Assembly (NCBI GenBank): GCA_947086655.1
Contig: CAMTZM010000002.1
Span: forward strand, 124,001 to 188,000
Direction: 5' to 3'
Source of the DNA: an uncultured Eubacteriaceae bacterium
GTDB lineage: Bacteria; Bacillota; Clostridia; Lachnospirales; CAG-274
DNA length: 64,000 nt
Each line of letters opens with the position of its first letter. Positions within the stretch are counted from its first letter, which is position 1. Below the pieces are notes generated by a model. It was not told the origin of the DNA. It searched no databases and saw only the letters and a list, made by a program, of their open reading frames with translations. Below are positions 18,505-27,732 of this stretch, in pieces. Both the position numbers and the translations under genes were made by a program.

Positions 18505-19770
18505 ATGAAAATCGAAACTAAATGCTTACATTCAGGCTATACGCCTAAAAACGGAGAACCAAGAGTAGTGCCTATTGTTCAAAGTACAACTTATTGTTTT
18601 GATTCTACGGAACATATAGCTGAACTTTTCAATATGCCTATGGAGTGTATGTACTCAAGATTTGCCAACCCTACGGTTGATGCAATAGAAAAAAAGATTG
18701 CACAGCTTGAGGGAGGGGTTGGAGCGTTGGCAACAAGCAGTGGGCAAGCCGCTTCACTTCTTTCTATTTTAAATTTATGCAGTGCTGGAGATAGTTTTAT
18801 TTCAGCATCAGCAATATATGGAGGTACTGTTAATTTATTTGCAGTAACTTTAAAAAAACTTGGAATAGAGTGTATATTTGTAGACCAAGACAGTTCAGAA
18901 GAAGAAATACAAAAAGCTTTTAAACCAAACACAAAAGCGGTATTTGGAGAAACAATTGCAAATCCGGCTTTATCTGTATTTGATATAGAAAAGTTTTCAG
19001 CAATAGCACATAAAAATGGAGTACCTCTTATTGTAGATAACACGTTTGCTACTCCTATTTTATGCCGGCCTATTGAATGGGGAGCTGATATTGTAGTACA
19101 TTCGACTACAAAATATATGGATGGACATGCTGTACAAGGCGGCGGAATAATAGTAGATGGAGGTAAATTTGACTGGACAAATGGAAAATACCCTGATTTT
19201 GTGCAGCCTGATGAAAGCTACCATGGAATTTCATATACAGAAACTTTTAAGGAAATGGCTTACATAATAAAGGCAAGGATGCAGCTTATGCGTGATTTTG
19301 GATGTTATCCATCAGCAAATTCAGCATTTTTACTTAATTTAGGATTGGAGACTTTGCCGGTTAGAATGAGACAATACTGTGAAAATGCTTTAAAAATGGC
19401 GGAATTTTTAGAAAGTTCCGAGCATGTTGTTTCTGTTAGTTATCCGGCCCTTAAAAACGATAAATATAACAAATTGGCTCAAAAATATTTGCCGTTTGGC
19501 TGCAGCGGAGTTATCTCATTTTGTATAAAAGGCGGCAGAGAAAATGCCGTAAAATTTATGGATAGTCTTGAACTTGCTTCAAAAGTTGTACATGTAGCTG
19601 ATATTCGTACATGTGTTCTTCATCCAGCTTCTTCAACTCATAGACAACTTACAGATGAACAGCTTGAAGCTGCTGGGATAAATGCCGGAATGATTAGACT
19701 TTCAGTAGGCCTTGAAAATATAGAAGATATAATTTGTGACATTAAAAAAGGATTTGACGCTATAAAATAA
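18505..19770 (+). CDS. O-acetylhomoserine sulfhydrylase-type PLP enzyme
   Basis: About 421 residues of the Cys/Met metabolism PLP family. Features are YSRFANPT (residues 50-57), the Asp of VDNTFATP, and the Schiff-base lysine Lys203 in HSTTKYMDGH. The length and the GGGIIVDGGKFDW insertion fit O-acetylhomoserine aminocarboxypropyltransferase, which makes homocysteine from O-acetylhomoserine and sulfide, better than the shorter cystathionine synthases and lyases. Methionine gamma-lyase activity cannot be excluded. AAAAGGAG precedes the ATG. It is a single-gene unit; no SAM riboswitch was seen upstream, where only 71 bases separate it from ftsY. Confidence 0.87.
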   Translation: MKIETKCLHSGYTPKNGEPRVVPIVQSTTYCFDSTEHIAELFNMPMECMYSRFANPTVDAIEKKIAQLEGGVGALATSSGQAASLLSILNLCSAGDSFISASAIYGGTVNLFAVTLKKLGIECIFVDQDSSEEEIQKAFKPNTKAVFGETIANPALSVFDIEKFSAIAHKNGVPLIVDNTFATPILCRPIEWGADIVVHSTTKYMDGHAVQGGGIIVDGGKFDWTNGKYPDFVQPDESYHGISYTETFKEMAYIIKARMQLMRDFGCYPSANSAFLLNLGLETLPVRMRQYCENALKMAEFLESSEHVVSVSYPALKNDKYNKLAQKYLPFGCSGVISFCIKGGRENAVKFMDSLELASKVVHVADIRTCVLHPASSTHRQLTDEQLEAAGINAGMIRLSVGLENIEDIICDIKKGFDAIK

Positions 19771-19793
19771 AAAAACATTAATAATATAATCTT

Positions 19794-19838
19794 ATATAAA
19801 AGTCTTATACGCATATTAATAAGCGTGGACTTTTATAT
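19794..19838 (+). terminator. Terminator-like hairpin after the sulfhydrylase gene
   Basis: ATATAAAAGTC (19794-19804) pairs with GACTTTTATAT (19828-19838); an inner ACGC/GCGT pairing extends the stem. It is followed by GGGATTTT, a weak T tract. Confidence 0.65.
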
Positions 19839-19929
19839 GGGATTTTAATAGTAGTTTTGACAAAATAATAGGCAAAAACAATAAGTTTTTGCCAAATAAA
19901 ATTTTAAAATACACTTTAAACAAATAATT

Positions 19930-20154
19930 TTACATATTATCTAAAAAAATAATAAAAATCAGCAATATGAACAAAGTATCTTTAAAATCCGGCTGGCAAT
20001 TCGGTTTAGGCTGACAATCAGGTTTAGACGGACAAGGCTGACAAGGCTGACAGTTTGATGCTGGAGCTGATACCGAACGCCTAAAGTCCTGCTTATTTAC
20101 ATATTGTTTAAATTGTTCAGGAATGTCGTTTAAATTATTATTTTGTGAATTCAA
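19930..20154 (-). CDS. Small Cys/Pro/Gln-rich protein with hydrophobic C-terminus
   Basis: About 74 residues, read from TTG with an excellent GGAGG about 7 bases upstream. The middle contains short CQPCQPC- and CQP-type repeats (six Cys in about 25 residues), and the last 18 residues are strongly hydrophobic (TLFILLIFIIFLD), ending near Met. I do not recognise the family. Short proteins with a hydrophobic FILL-type tail occur among spore-associated proteins (the YjcZ type), but the similarity here is only in composition. It stands alone and diverges from the Re-citrate synthase gene. Confidence 0.6.
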   Translation of the reverse strand: MNSQNNNLNDIPEQFKQYVNKQDFRRSVSAPASNCQPCQPCPSKPDCQPKPNCQPDFKDTLFILLIFIIFLDNM

Positions 20155-20367
20155 TTAATTAACCTCCGTTTATAATTCTTTATTTTATAATATATTATAA
20201 ATATTGATATATTAGAACACTAAAAAAATGAAATTTGAATTTAAAAAAAATTCATTTTTAATATTATATATAATTTGAATATATGATATTAATCGCAATT
20301 ACTTATTTTTTTTACTTATTTTTTGAAATGTTTTTGTCTTAAAAATCCATTTTTCAGAAAAATTATG

Positions 20368-20396
20368 TTGACATTAGTATTTTTATTAAGTAAAAT
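20368..20396 (+). promoter_or_regulatory. Sigma-A promoter of the Re-citrate synthase operon
   Basis: TTGACA (20368-20373), a 17-base spacer and TAAAAT (20391-20396), about 65 bases before the start codon. The rest of the 305-base divergent gap (20155-20459) is AT-rich without an ORF. Confidence 0.7.
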
Positions 20397-20459
20397 AATT
20401 ATAATTGATAAAATACATAATTATTTGTTTTTATTGCCAATAGAAGAGGAGGAATATAT

Positions 20460-21842
20460 ATGTTTGTTTTTAATAAAAAAACGAACCTTTTGGAAAGACG
20501 TGAATTAAATTATCCCCTTCAGGATGTTAAAGAACCTAATTTATTTAGAAATTTATATAGTTATACTGAAGTTCCTAAAGTTGCGTTTAATCATAGAATA
20601 GTGCCTATTGATATGCCTGATGAAATATGGATTACAGATACTACATTTAGAGACGGGCAGCAATCAAGAGAGCCTTATTCTGTGGAGCAGATTGTTCATA
20701 TATACGAACTTCTCAACAAACTTGGCGGTCCAAAAGGGATTATAAGACAGAGTGAATTTTTTATATATACAAAAAAAGACCAAGAAGCCGTATACAAGTG
20801 TCTTGAAAAGGGGTATAAATTTCCAGAGGTTACTACATGGATAAGAGCCTCAAAAAGTGACTTTGAACTTGTAAAATCAATAGGAATAAAGGAAACAGGT
20901 ATACTTGTAAGTTGTTCTGATTATCATATTTTTTATAAAATGAATATGACAAGGAGAGAAATTATTGACCACTATATAAACATAATAAGTGAATGCATAG
21001 ATATGGGAATAAAACCACGATGTCATTTTGAGGATATTACACGTGCTGATTTTTATGGGTTTGTAGTTCCTTTTGCATCTGAACTTATGAAACTATCTGA
21101 GAAAACAGGAGTACCTGTTAAAATACGTGCTTGTGATACAATGGGATATGGAGTTACATTTCCGGGAAGTGTTTTGCCAAGAAGTGTTCAAGGTATTATT
21201 TATGGACTTCATCATCATGCAGGAGTCCCAAAAGAACTTATTGAATGGCATGGACACAATGATTTTTATAAAGCGGTCTCAAATGCGTCTTATGCCTGGT
21301 TATATGGTGCATGCGGTATAAATACTTCTTTATTTGGAATTGGAGAAAGAACGGGAAACACGCCTTTAGAGGCTATGGTTATTGAATATGCACAGTTAAG
21401 AGGTACTCTTGATGGTATGGATACTACTGTTATAACTGAACTTGCCGAGTATTTTCAAAATGAAATAGGATATAATATAGCTCCTAATACTCCGTTTGCC
21501 GGTTCTGAGTTTAATGTTACACGTGCCGGAATACACGCTGACGGATTACTTAAAAATGAGGAAATATACAATATTTTTGATACTGAAAAGCTGCTTAACA
21601 GACCTTGCCGTATAGCTGTATCGAAAACATCTGGACTTGCAGGTATTGCTCATTGGGTGAATACATATTATAATTTAACTGAAGATGCCGCATATGACAA
21701 AAAACATCCTGTTATTGAGGCAATTAAGCTTTGGGTTGATGAACAATATGATGAAGGTCGTGTTACAGCCATAGGCGATAAAGAACTTTATAAAGTTTCA
21801 AAAAGAATAATAGATAATTTTAATAAAGGAAAAAATGATTAA
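20460..21842 (+). CDS. Re-citrate synthase (homocitrate synthase-like)
   Basis: About 460 residues of the DRE-TIM metallolyase superfamily: TDTTFRDGQQS (about residues 60-70) holds the Arg-Asp pair, and EWHGHNDF supplies the His-x-His metal site. The long N-terminal extension before the barrel and the overall length fit the Re-face-specific citrate synthase described from Clostridium kluyveri, unrelated to GltA. It condenses acetyl-CoA and oxaloacetate. Isocitrate dehydrogenase follows in the same direction, supporting a short oxidative route to 2-oxoglutarate for glutamate. Isopropylmalate- or homocitrate-synthase activity is less likely. AGAGGAGGA precedes the ATG. Confidence 0.87.
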   Translation: MFVFNKKTNLLERRELNYPLQDVKEPNLFRNLYSYTEVPKVAFNHRIVPIDMPDEIWITDTTFRDGQQSREPYSVEQIVHIYELLNKLGGPKGIIRQSEFFIYTKKDQEAVYKCLEKGYKFPEVTTWIRASKSDFELVKSIGIKETGILVSCSDYHIFYKMNMTRREIIDHYINIISECIDMGIKPRCHFEDITRADFYGFVVPFASELMKLSEKTGVPVKIRACDTMGYGVTFPGSVLPRSVQGIIYGLHHHAGVPKELIEWHGHNDFYKAVSNASYAWLYGACGINTSLFGIGERTGNTPLEAMVIEYAQLRGTLDGMDTTVITELAEYFQNEIGYNIAPNTPFAGSEFNVTRAGIHADGLLKNEEIYNIFDTEKLLNRPCRIAVSKTSGLAGIAHWVNTYYNLTEDAAYDKKHPVIEAIKLWVDEQYDEGRVTAIGDKELYKVSKRIIDNFNKGKND

Positions 21843-21903
21843 TTCAGTAGGGAAGAAAGCTCTCATTGAATATAAAGGCAAATGTTTCCGTTTGTCGAAT
21901 ACT
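21842..21903 (+). repeat. Dispersed hairpin repeat, copy D
   Basis: ATTCAGTAGGG, AAGCTCT, TTGAATATAAA and GCAAATGTTTCCG align base for base with the 3' half of copy B (30524-30588) with few differences. ATTCAGT (21842-21848) can pair with ATTGAAT (21865-21871). It starts in the stop codon of the Re-citrate synthase gene and lies in the spacer before isocitrate dehydrogenase. Confidence 0.6.
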
Positions 21904-21984
21904 TGAATTTTTGACTCTTTAAATACTAAAATTTTATTAATTTTGTTTATAGATATACTAATTATATATAAAGGAGTGCGTAAA

Positions 21985-23142
21985 ATGAATAAAATTGAAA
22001 CAGCAAAGGAAAAGTTTGGGGCATTAATTGAAGAACAGCTTAAACGTGTTGAAAGAATGAAACAAGATAAAGAATTTATTGATTTTAGCAAACTTGACAA
22101 AATTAGAATTGGAATTGTTGGCGGCGACGGTATTGGACCAGCTATAACCGAGCAAGCTCAAAGAATTTTAGAATTTCTTTTGCAAGATGAAGTAAAGAGC
22201 GGAAAAATAGAATTTAATGTTATTGATGGTTTAACTATTGAAAATAGAATCGCTTCAAAAAAGGCGATTCCAGATGATGTATTAGAGGAAATAAAGAAAT
22301 GTCCTGTTATATTGAAAGGACCTACAACTACTCCGAGAGCCGGAGATAAAGTTAATATAGAAAGTGCAAATGTTGCTATGAGAAAAGAGCTTGATTTATT
22401 TGCAAACGTACGTCCTGTTAAAATTCCAGAGGAAGGAATTGATTGGGTATTTTATAGAGAAAATACAGAAGGAGCTTATACACTTGGAAGCAAAGGGTTT
22501 GATGTCGATGATGATATAGCTTTTGACTTTACCGTTGCTACAACAGACGGTACTGAAAGAATTATAAGAGCTGCTTTTGAATATGCGAAAAAGAATGGAA
22601 GAAAGAGAGTAACGGCAGTTACAAAAGCAAATATAATAAAAACAACCGATGGTAAGTTCCTTAATATATTTAAAAACATAGCTAAAGAATATCCTGATAT
22701 TGAAGCTGATGATTGGTATATTGATATTATGACTGCAAAACTTGTTGACCCTAAACGCCGTACACAATTTCAAGTTGTTGTTCTTCCAAACTTATATGGG
22801 GATATAATTACAGATGAAGCGGCTGAATTTCAAGGCGGAGTTGGTACAGCTGGAAGTATAAATATGGGGAAAAAATATGCTATGTTTGAAGCTATACACG
22901 GTTCTGCCCCAAGAATGGTTGAAGAAGGCAGAGCAAAATATGCTGACCCTTGCAGTATAATACGTGCCGCAAGTATGCTTTTATCTCATATAGGGTATGC
23001 TGATAAAGCTGAAAAACTTGATAAAGCACTTGATATATGTACTAAAACAGAAAAAAAATATGTTATTACAGGCAGAAGTGACGGTTGTACTTCAGAACAG
23101 TTAGCGGATTATATTATGGAGACAATAAGAAAAAATGGATGA
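21985..23142 (+). CDS. Isocitrate dehydrogenase (isocitrate/isopropylmalate dehydrogenase family)
   Basis: About 385 residues. Ser127, Asn129, Arg133 and Arg143 (in ESANVAMRKELDLFANVRP) reproduce the spacing of the isocitrate-binding Ser113/Asn115/Arg119/Arg129 of E. coli Icd; the serine argues against isopropylmalate dehydrogenase. NLYGDIITDEAAEFQGG is the metal- and cofactor-side signature. It makes 2-oxoglutarate from isocitrate; NAD versus NADP use cannot be told. The start at 21985 follows AAAGGAG. With the preceding Re-citrate synthase it covers two of three steps; aconitase is not in the window. Confidence 0.9.
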   Translation: MNKIETAKEKFGALIEEQLKRVERMKQDKEFIDFSKLDKIRIGIVGGDGIGPAITEQAQRILEFLLQDEVKSGKIEFNVIDGLTIENRIASKKAIPDDVLEEIKKCPVILKGPTTTPRAGDKVNIESANVAMRKELDLFANVRPVKIPEEGIDWVFYRENTEGAYTLGSKGFDVDDDIAFDFTVATTDGTERIIRAAFEYAKKNGRKRVTAVTKANIIKTTDGKFLNIFKNIAKEYPDIEADDWYIDIMTAKLVDPKRRTQFQVVVLPNLYGDIITDEAAEFQGGVGTAGSINMGKKYAMFEAIHGSAPRMVEEGRAKYADPCSIIRAASMLLSHIGYADKAEKLDKALDICTKTEKKYVITGRSDGCTSEQLADYIMETIRKNG

Positions 23143-23803
23143 ATTTAATGGATTTTCAAAAGAGTCTGTTGACTTATTGTGGCAAATTAGATTCAATAAT
23201 ACTAAACAATGGTATTGTGAAAACAAAAATAATTATGACGAATTGATTAACACTCCAATAAAACTTCTTTCATCTTATATACTTAAAAGTATGAAAGAAG
23301 TTTACAAAGATTTTAACGCAAATGTTAAAATATCAAGAATTAACAGAGATATTAGGTTTACAAAAAATAAATTGCCTTATAAAGAAAATAAGTGGTTTTT
23401 TATAAGAGAAAGTTCAAAAGGCGGTATAAAATGCAACAAACCTACTTATTTTTTTGAAATATCTCCGGAGTGGTATAGATATGGATTAAGTTATTGTCCT
23501 GAAACAGATGGACTTTTAAAATACAGAAATAAAGCTGATAATGACTTAAGTAGTTTTAAAAAAATAATAAAAAAATTTAATTCACAAAAAATTTTCATAA
23601 TTGAAGGTGAAAAATATAAAAAGCTGAAACGAAAAGATTTAGACTCTTTTGTTTCAGATTGGTATAATAGAAAAGAACTTATTTTTGTTAATTATGAAAA
23701 TTATAATAATAAAACATTTTTTGAACCAGATTTAAAAAATATTGTAGTTGAAGATTTTAAATCAATTCACTTTTTATATAACTATTTTTGTACAATAAAC
23801 TAA
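23135..23803 (+). CDS. DUF2461 family protein
   Basis: About 222 residues, overlapping the end of isocitrate dehydrogenase by 8 bases. The FNNTKQWYCENKNNYDE opening and the conserved RINRDIRFTKNKLPYKEN segment are typical of DUF2461, a family of unknown function. The middle contains YFFEISPEWYRYG. Tight overlap implies translation from the same message as the two citrate-pathway genes, but there is no evidence for a metabolic role. Confidence 0.87.
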   Translation: MDEFNGFSKESVDLLWQIRFNNTKQWYCENKNNYDELINTPIKLLSSYILKSMKEVYKDFNANVKISRINRDIRFTKNKLPYKENKWFFIRESSKGGIKCNKPTYFFEISPEWYRYGLSYCPETDGLLKYRNKADNDLSSFKKIIKKFNSQKIFIIEGEKYKKLKRKDLDSFVSDWYNRKELIFVNYENYNNKTFFEPDLKNIVVEDFKSIHFLYNYFCTIN

Positions 23804-23811
23804 TTATATAA

Positions 23812-23852
23812 AAAACGGCTGTTAATTTTTATTATAAATTAACAGCCGTTTT
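23812..23852. terminator. Strong hairpin terminator, probably bidirectional
   Basis: AAAACGGCTGTTAATTT (23812-23828) and its exact complement (23836-23852) form a 17-bp stem with a 7-base loop. On the minus strand it is followed by six Ts; on the plus strand only the four Ts at the stem end are available. It therefore suits termination of a minus-strand transcript at least as well as DUF2461. Confidence 0.88.
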
Positions 23853-23957
23853 CAGCGTCTCAATTTTATCGACACGCTTACAGAAAATTACGGCATCTTT
23901 TGCAATTTTACGAAATTTGTGACTTTTACGGGAAACAATGTCATTTTCTAAATTCAA
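23832..23957 (-). CDS. Possible small protein, 41 residues, basic
   Basis: An open frame from TTG (23957-23955) to TAA, with GAGGAG 5 bases upstream and an in-frame TGA just before that. The product starts NLENDIVSRKSHKFRKIA after the initiator and is rich in Lys and Arg, with one Cys. Its last codons form one arm of the terminator stem, whose T tract lies on this strand. Upstream, CAGAC/GTCTG and an inner GCAAG/CTTTGC pairing give a structured leader. It lies 126 bases after the transglycosylase stop codon and could share its transcript. No family recognised; it could be chance. Confidence 0.4.
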   Translation of the reverse strand: MNLENDIVSRKSHKFRKIAKDAVIFCKRVDKIETLKTAVNL

Positions 23958-24083
23958 ATTTTCTCCTCAGACGAGCAAAGCCTGTCTTGCGGATTTAAGT
24001 CTGCAACACTTTTTGTAATTTCCAATTCTTTAAAAATTCATATTTTTTAATATTTAGGGTTTCTATTATTCTAAAAAAAATTC

Positions 24084-24689
24084 TCATTTTTTAGCAGTTT
24101 CAGAATATTTTTTCATTATATATTGCTTTTGATAGTCTAAAACCTTAGGAACATAATTTTGAGTTTCTTTAAACGGAGGAATACCTCCATATTTGCTTAC
24201 ATTTCCGGGACCAGCGTTATAAGCAGCAAGCGCAAGAGAAACATTGCCGTTAAATTTATCAAGCATTTGACTTAAATATTTTGTTCCGCCTTCAATGTTT
24301 TCATCTATATCATAAGGATTTGAAACATTTAAAGATTTTGCGGTATTAGGCATAAGCTGCATCAAACCCATTGCTCCGGCTGAAGATTGTGCCTTTGGAT
24401 TAAAATTACTTTCTTTTCTTATTACAGCTTTAATTAAACTTTCATCAACATTATATTTTTTAGCAGCGGCAGCTACTGCATTTTCTATTGCGGCAGAAAT
24501 TTCAGGACTGTCGGAAATATCAGAATCACCTGAAATATACTTATTTAATATAGTTTCAAAACTTTGAGTGTTTGTTATATCATCTGAGTGTTTATTCAAA
24601 GCTTTTGAATGGCTTAAGCTTACAGGTACTCTGCTTTGTATATCAGCTAAAATACTGTCATATATAGAACTTACATCTAAATTAAACAT
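24084..24689 (-). CDS. Lytic transglycosylase, SLT domain
   Basis: About 201 residues. An N-terminal region of about 65 residues without an obvious signal peptide precedes an SLT domain with catalytic Glu93 in [26 protein letters not shown] and [12 protein letters not shown]. Such enzymes cleave the glycan strand of peptidoglycan to a 1,6-anhydro product. The lack of a signal peptide is common for the SLT proteins of Clostridia linked to flagella or sporulation; the context here does not decide which. AGAGG precedes the ATG. Confidence 0.9.
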   Translation of the reverse strand: MFNLDVSSIYDSILADIQSRVPVSLSHSKALNKHSDDITNTQSFETILNKYISGDSDISDSPEISAAIENAVAAAAKKYNVDESLIKAVIRKESNFNPKAQSSAGAMGLMQLMPNTAKSLNVSNPYDIDENIEGGTKYLSQMLDKFNGNVSLALAAYNAGPGNVSKYGGIPPFKETQNYVPKVLDYQKQYIMKKYSETAKK

Positions 24690-24891
24690 AATTATATAAC
24701 CTCTTTTTAAATAAAATTTTATAAAATACAGAAATAAATTTACAAAATAAATTGTATTAATTTTAATATGTATGTTATAATAATTTTAAAGTATTGATAA
24801 AAAAAAATCAATAACTAAATAAAAAAATTTTTTTAATAAAGCATTAATAAAATTACAATATTTAACTTTTATATTTAATATGACTTAAAAA

Positions 24892-24920
24892 TTGACACAC
24901 ATTTTAAGTTGTTTTTTAAT
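24892..24920 (+). promoter_or_regulatory. Probable promoter of mutS2
   Basis: Consensus TTGACA (24892-24897), 17 bases, then TTTAAT (24915-24920), about 44 bases before the mutS2 start. The -10 box is imperfect. The remaining gap to the transglycosylase is very AT-rich. Confidence 0.5.
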
Positions 24921-24963
24921 ATTATTATTTAGTGACTTCATTATAAAGAAAGCAGGATAATTT

Positions 24964-27339
24964 ATGAACGATAAAGCACTACGCACATTAGAATATAGTA
25001 AAATAATAGAAAAGCTTAGAGGATTTGCTGTTTCTAAAATGGGAAAAGAAACAGCAGAAACTTTAAAACCTATGAAAGATATAAATGAAATTATAAATTC
25101 ACAAAAAGAAACAAGCGAAGCTGTAAGTATGATTTTAAAAAAAGGCTCTCTTTCATTAGGAGGTTTAAAAGATATACGCTCATATATAAAAAGAGTAGCA
25201 GTAGGAGGTATGCTTTCAGCAGCAGAATTAATTGATACATCTGATTTTATAAGAACATGTAAAATAGCAAAAAAATATTCAGCCGCTGAAAGTAAAAATG
25301 ATATTTTTGAAATACTTATGCCTAAATTTGATTTGATTGAAATATCATCAGAACTTGAAAGAGAAATAAACCGATGTATTATATCAGAAAATGAAATATC
25401 AGACGATGCTACAAGCGAACTTAGAAATATAAGACAAAGTATAAGTTCATCAAATAATAAAATAAAAGAACAGCTTAACAGCATTATTCATTCTCAAAGT
25501 TACAAAAATATGCTTCAAGAACCTGTTATTACAATGAGAAACGGTCGTTACTGCGTTCCTGTAAAACAGGAATACAGAAACAGTTTTAATGGTATGGTAC
25601 ATGACCAATCTGCTACCGGAGCAACATTTTTTATTGAACCCATAGGTGTTGTACAGCTTAATAATAAAATAAAAGAATTACAAATAAAGGAAAAAAATGA
25701 AATTGAAAAAATATTAATATATCTTTCTGAAAAAGTTAATGAAAATGCAGATTTGCTTTTAAGCAATACAGAAATTTTGACAGAAATTGATTTCATATTC
25801 GCAAAAGGCGAACTATCAATTAGTATGAATGCTACGGAGCCTATTTTTAATAATAAAGGGTATATAAACCTAAAAAAAGCAAGACATCCTCTTATAGATA
25901 AAAATTCAGTTGTTCCAACAAATATTTATTTAGGAAAAGAATTTACTACATTGCTTATAACAGGCCCAAATACTGGCGGTAAAACTGTATCATTAAAAAC
26001 TATTGGATTATTTACTTTAATGGGGCAGGCAGGGCTTCATATACCAGCTTTTGATAATTCCGAACTTTCTGTTTTTGACGAGGTTTTTGCAGATATAGGA
26101 GATGAACAAAGTATTGAACAAAGTTTAAGTACATTTTCATCACATATGAAAAACATTGTTAAAATAATTGATGAGGTTACGGATAAATCTCTTGTGCTTC
26201 TTGATGAACTTGGAGCAGGAACTGACCCTACTGAAGGTGCAGCGCTTGCTGTTTCTGTTATTGAATATCTTCATAAAAGAAAAATAAGAACGGCTGTTAC
26301 AACACATTATAGTGAATTAAAAATATACGCTATTTCTAAAGACGGTGTTGAAAATGCAGCATGTGAATTTGATGTAAATTCATTAAAACCAACATATAAT
26401 CTTCTTATTGGAGTTCCCGGAAAAAGCAACGCTTTTGCTATATCAAAAAGACTTGGACTTCCTGAATTTATTATTAACGACGCAAAACAATATTTAAGCC
26501 ATGACGACAGGCGGCTTGAAGATGTAATATGTGACCTTGAGATAAGCAGAAAAACGCTCTCTATTGAACAGGAAAGAGCTAAACAATATAGGCTTGAATC
26601 TGAAAATCTAAAAAAAGAACTTGAGGAACAAAAAATAAAGACAAAGACACAAAAAGACAAAATAATATTATCAGCACATGAGCAAGCTCGAAAAATGTTA
26701 AGTGATGCAAAAGATGAAGCAGACAAAATAGTTAAACAAATGCAAAAAATGATTAAAATGAATGTTTCTTATAAAGAACTTGAAGAACAAAGACAAAAAC
26801 TAAAATCAAAATTATCAGATGTAGATAATAAAATAAGCAATTCAGCAAAAAAGAATATAAAACATAAAAAAATTAATAAGAAACTTGTAAAAGGTGACGG
26901 CGTATTTATAAATTCTCTTAATCAAACAGGTATTGTAATTAACCCGCCTGATTCAAAAGGTGATTTAATGGTTAGAGCCGGAATTATGAATATAAAAGTA
27001 AATATATCGGATTTGTCTATGGACGACTCAGTAAAAAAAGAAAAAAATATTATGAAACAATATTCTTCAAGCACTGTTTCAAAAAAATCTCAGTATATAT
27101 CTCCTGAAGTTGATTTACGTGGTTTAATGGTTGAAGAAGCTATTGAAAAAACAGATAAATATTTAGATGATGCATGTCTTGCAGGAGTTTCACCGGTAAC
27201 AATTATACATGGCAAAGGTACAGGGGTATTGAGAAATGCAATTCATGATTATCTAAAAAATCAGACTTATGTTAAAAGCTATCGTTTAGGTGTTTATGGA
27301 GAAGGTGAGACAGGCGTTACAATAGTTGAATTAAAATAA
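24964..27339 (+). CDS. mutS2: MutS2 family ATPase/endonuclease
   Basis: About 791 residues, normal length. MutS core and clamp helices (about 1-320), Walker A GPNTGGKT at 334-341, Walker B LVLLDELGAGTDPTE, a coiled-coil arm with many Lys/Glu (about 520-640), and a C-terminal Smr domain from about 716 with VDLRG and HGKGTG (about 749). MutS2 limits homologous recombination and in Firmicutes also rescues collided ribosomes through the Smr domain; both are known for the family rather than visible here. It is transcribed alone. Confidence 0.96.
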   Translation: MNDKALRTLEYSKIIEKLRGFAVSKMGKETAETLKPMKDINEIINSQKETSEAVSMILKKGSLSLGGLKDIRSYIKRVAVGGMLSAAELIDTSDFIRTCKIAKKYSAAESKNDIFEILMPKFDLIEISSELEREINRCIISENEISDDATSELRNIRQSISSSNNKIKEQLNSIIHSQSYKNMLQEPVITMRNGRYCVPVKQEYRNSFNGMVHDQSATGATFFIEPIGVVQLNNKIKELQIKEKNEIEKILIYLSEKVNENADLLLSNTEILTEIDFIFAKGELSISMNATEPIFNNKGYINLKKARHPLIDKNSVVPTNIYLGKEFTTLLITGPNTGGKTVSLKTIGLFTLMGQAGLHIPAFDNSELSVFDEVFADIGDEQSIEQSLSTFSSHMKNIVKIIDEVTDKSLVLLDELGAGTDPTEGAALAVSVIEYLHKRKIRTAVTTHYSELKIYAISKDGVENAACEFDVNSLKPTYNLLIGVPGKSNAFAISKRLGLPEFIINDAKQYLSHDDRRLEDVICDLEISRKTLSIEQERAKQYRLESENLKKELEEQKIKTKTQKDKIILSAHEQARKMLSDAKDEADKIVKQMQKMIKMNVSYKELEEQRQKLKSKLSDVDNKISNSAKKNIKHKKINKKLVKGDGVFINSLNQTGIVINPPDSKGDLMVRAGIMNIKVNISDLSMDDSVKKEKNIMKQYSSSTVSKKSQYISPEVDLRGLMVEEAIEKTDKYLDDACLAGVSPVTIIHGKGTGVLRNAIHDYLKNQTYVKSYRLGVYGEGETGVTIVELK

Positions 27340-27371
27340 TATTAAAAAAATGTTTATATTTTAAAAAATTA

Positions 27372-27401
27372 TTTACAGATATTTGATTAATTTGATATAA
27401 T
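27372..27401 (+). promoter_or_regulatory. Probable promoter of the 93-aa gene and response regulator
   Basis: TTTACA (27372-27377), 18 bases, then perfect TATAAT (27396-27401), about 37 bases before the start codon. Confidence 0.6.
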
Positions 27402-27437
27402 GAATTGATTTATAATATATAATAGGGGGGATCTTTA

Positions 27438-27719
27438 ATGAATCTAAAAGATAGCGCTGAAGTAATAAAAAAGGAAATTGATAGCACGACTAATGATAAA
27501 AATAAAGAAGATGCCTTAAAAAAGTCTTTAGACGCAATGCAGGCAATAGAAAAAGTAAGGGATCTAATCTTTAAATATAGGTGTTCCGCTGTTACGTTAA
27601 AAAATCAAAAAACTTATTTTACCGAACATGATATAGGATATTGCAAAGGTGCGCTTGATGTCTTTGAACAGACTCAAGAAGATATCGAAGGAGTTTTAAG
27701 AAGATACGATTTGCTGTAA
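27438..27719 (+). CDS. Uncharacterised 93-residue protein upstream of a response regulator
   Basis: I do not recognise a family. The protein is charged and predicted all-helical, with two cysteines (Cys49, Cys69) and no signal peptide or membrane segment. The ribosome binding site AGGGGGGAT is strong. The response regulator begins 13 bases after the stop, so the two are almost certainly co-transcribed. A role linked to signalling is inferred from that alone. Confidence 0.75.
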   Translation: MNLKDSAEVIKKEIDSTTNDKNKEDALKKSLDAMQAIEKVRDLIFKYRCSAVTLKNQKTYFTEHDIGYCKGALDVFEQTQEDIEGVLRRYDLL

Positions 27720-27732
27720 AAGGAGGATAACC

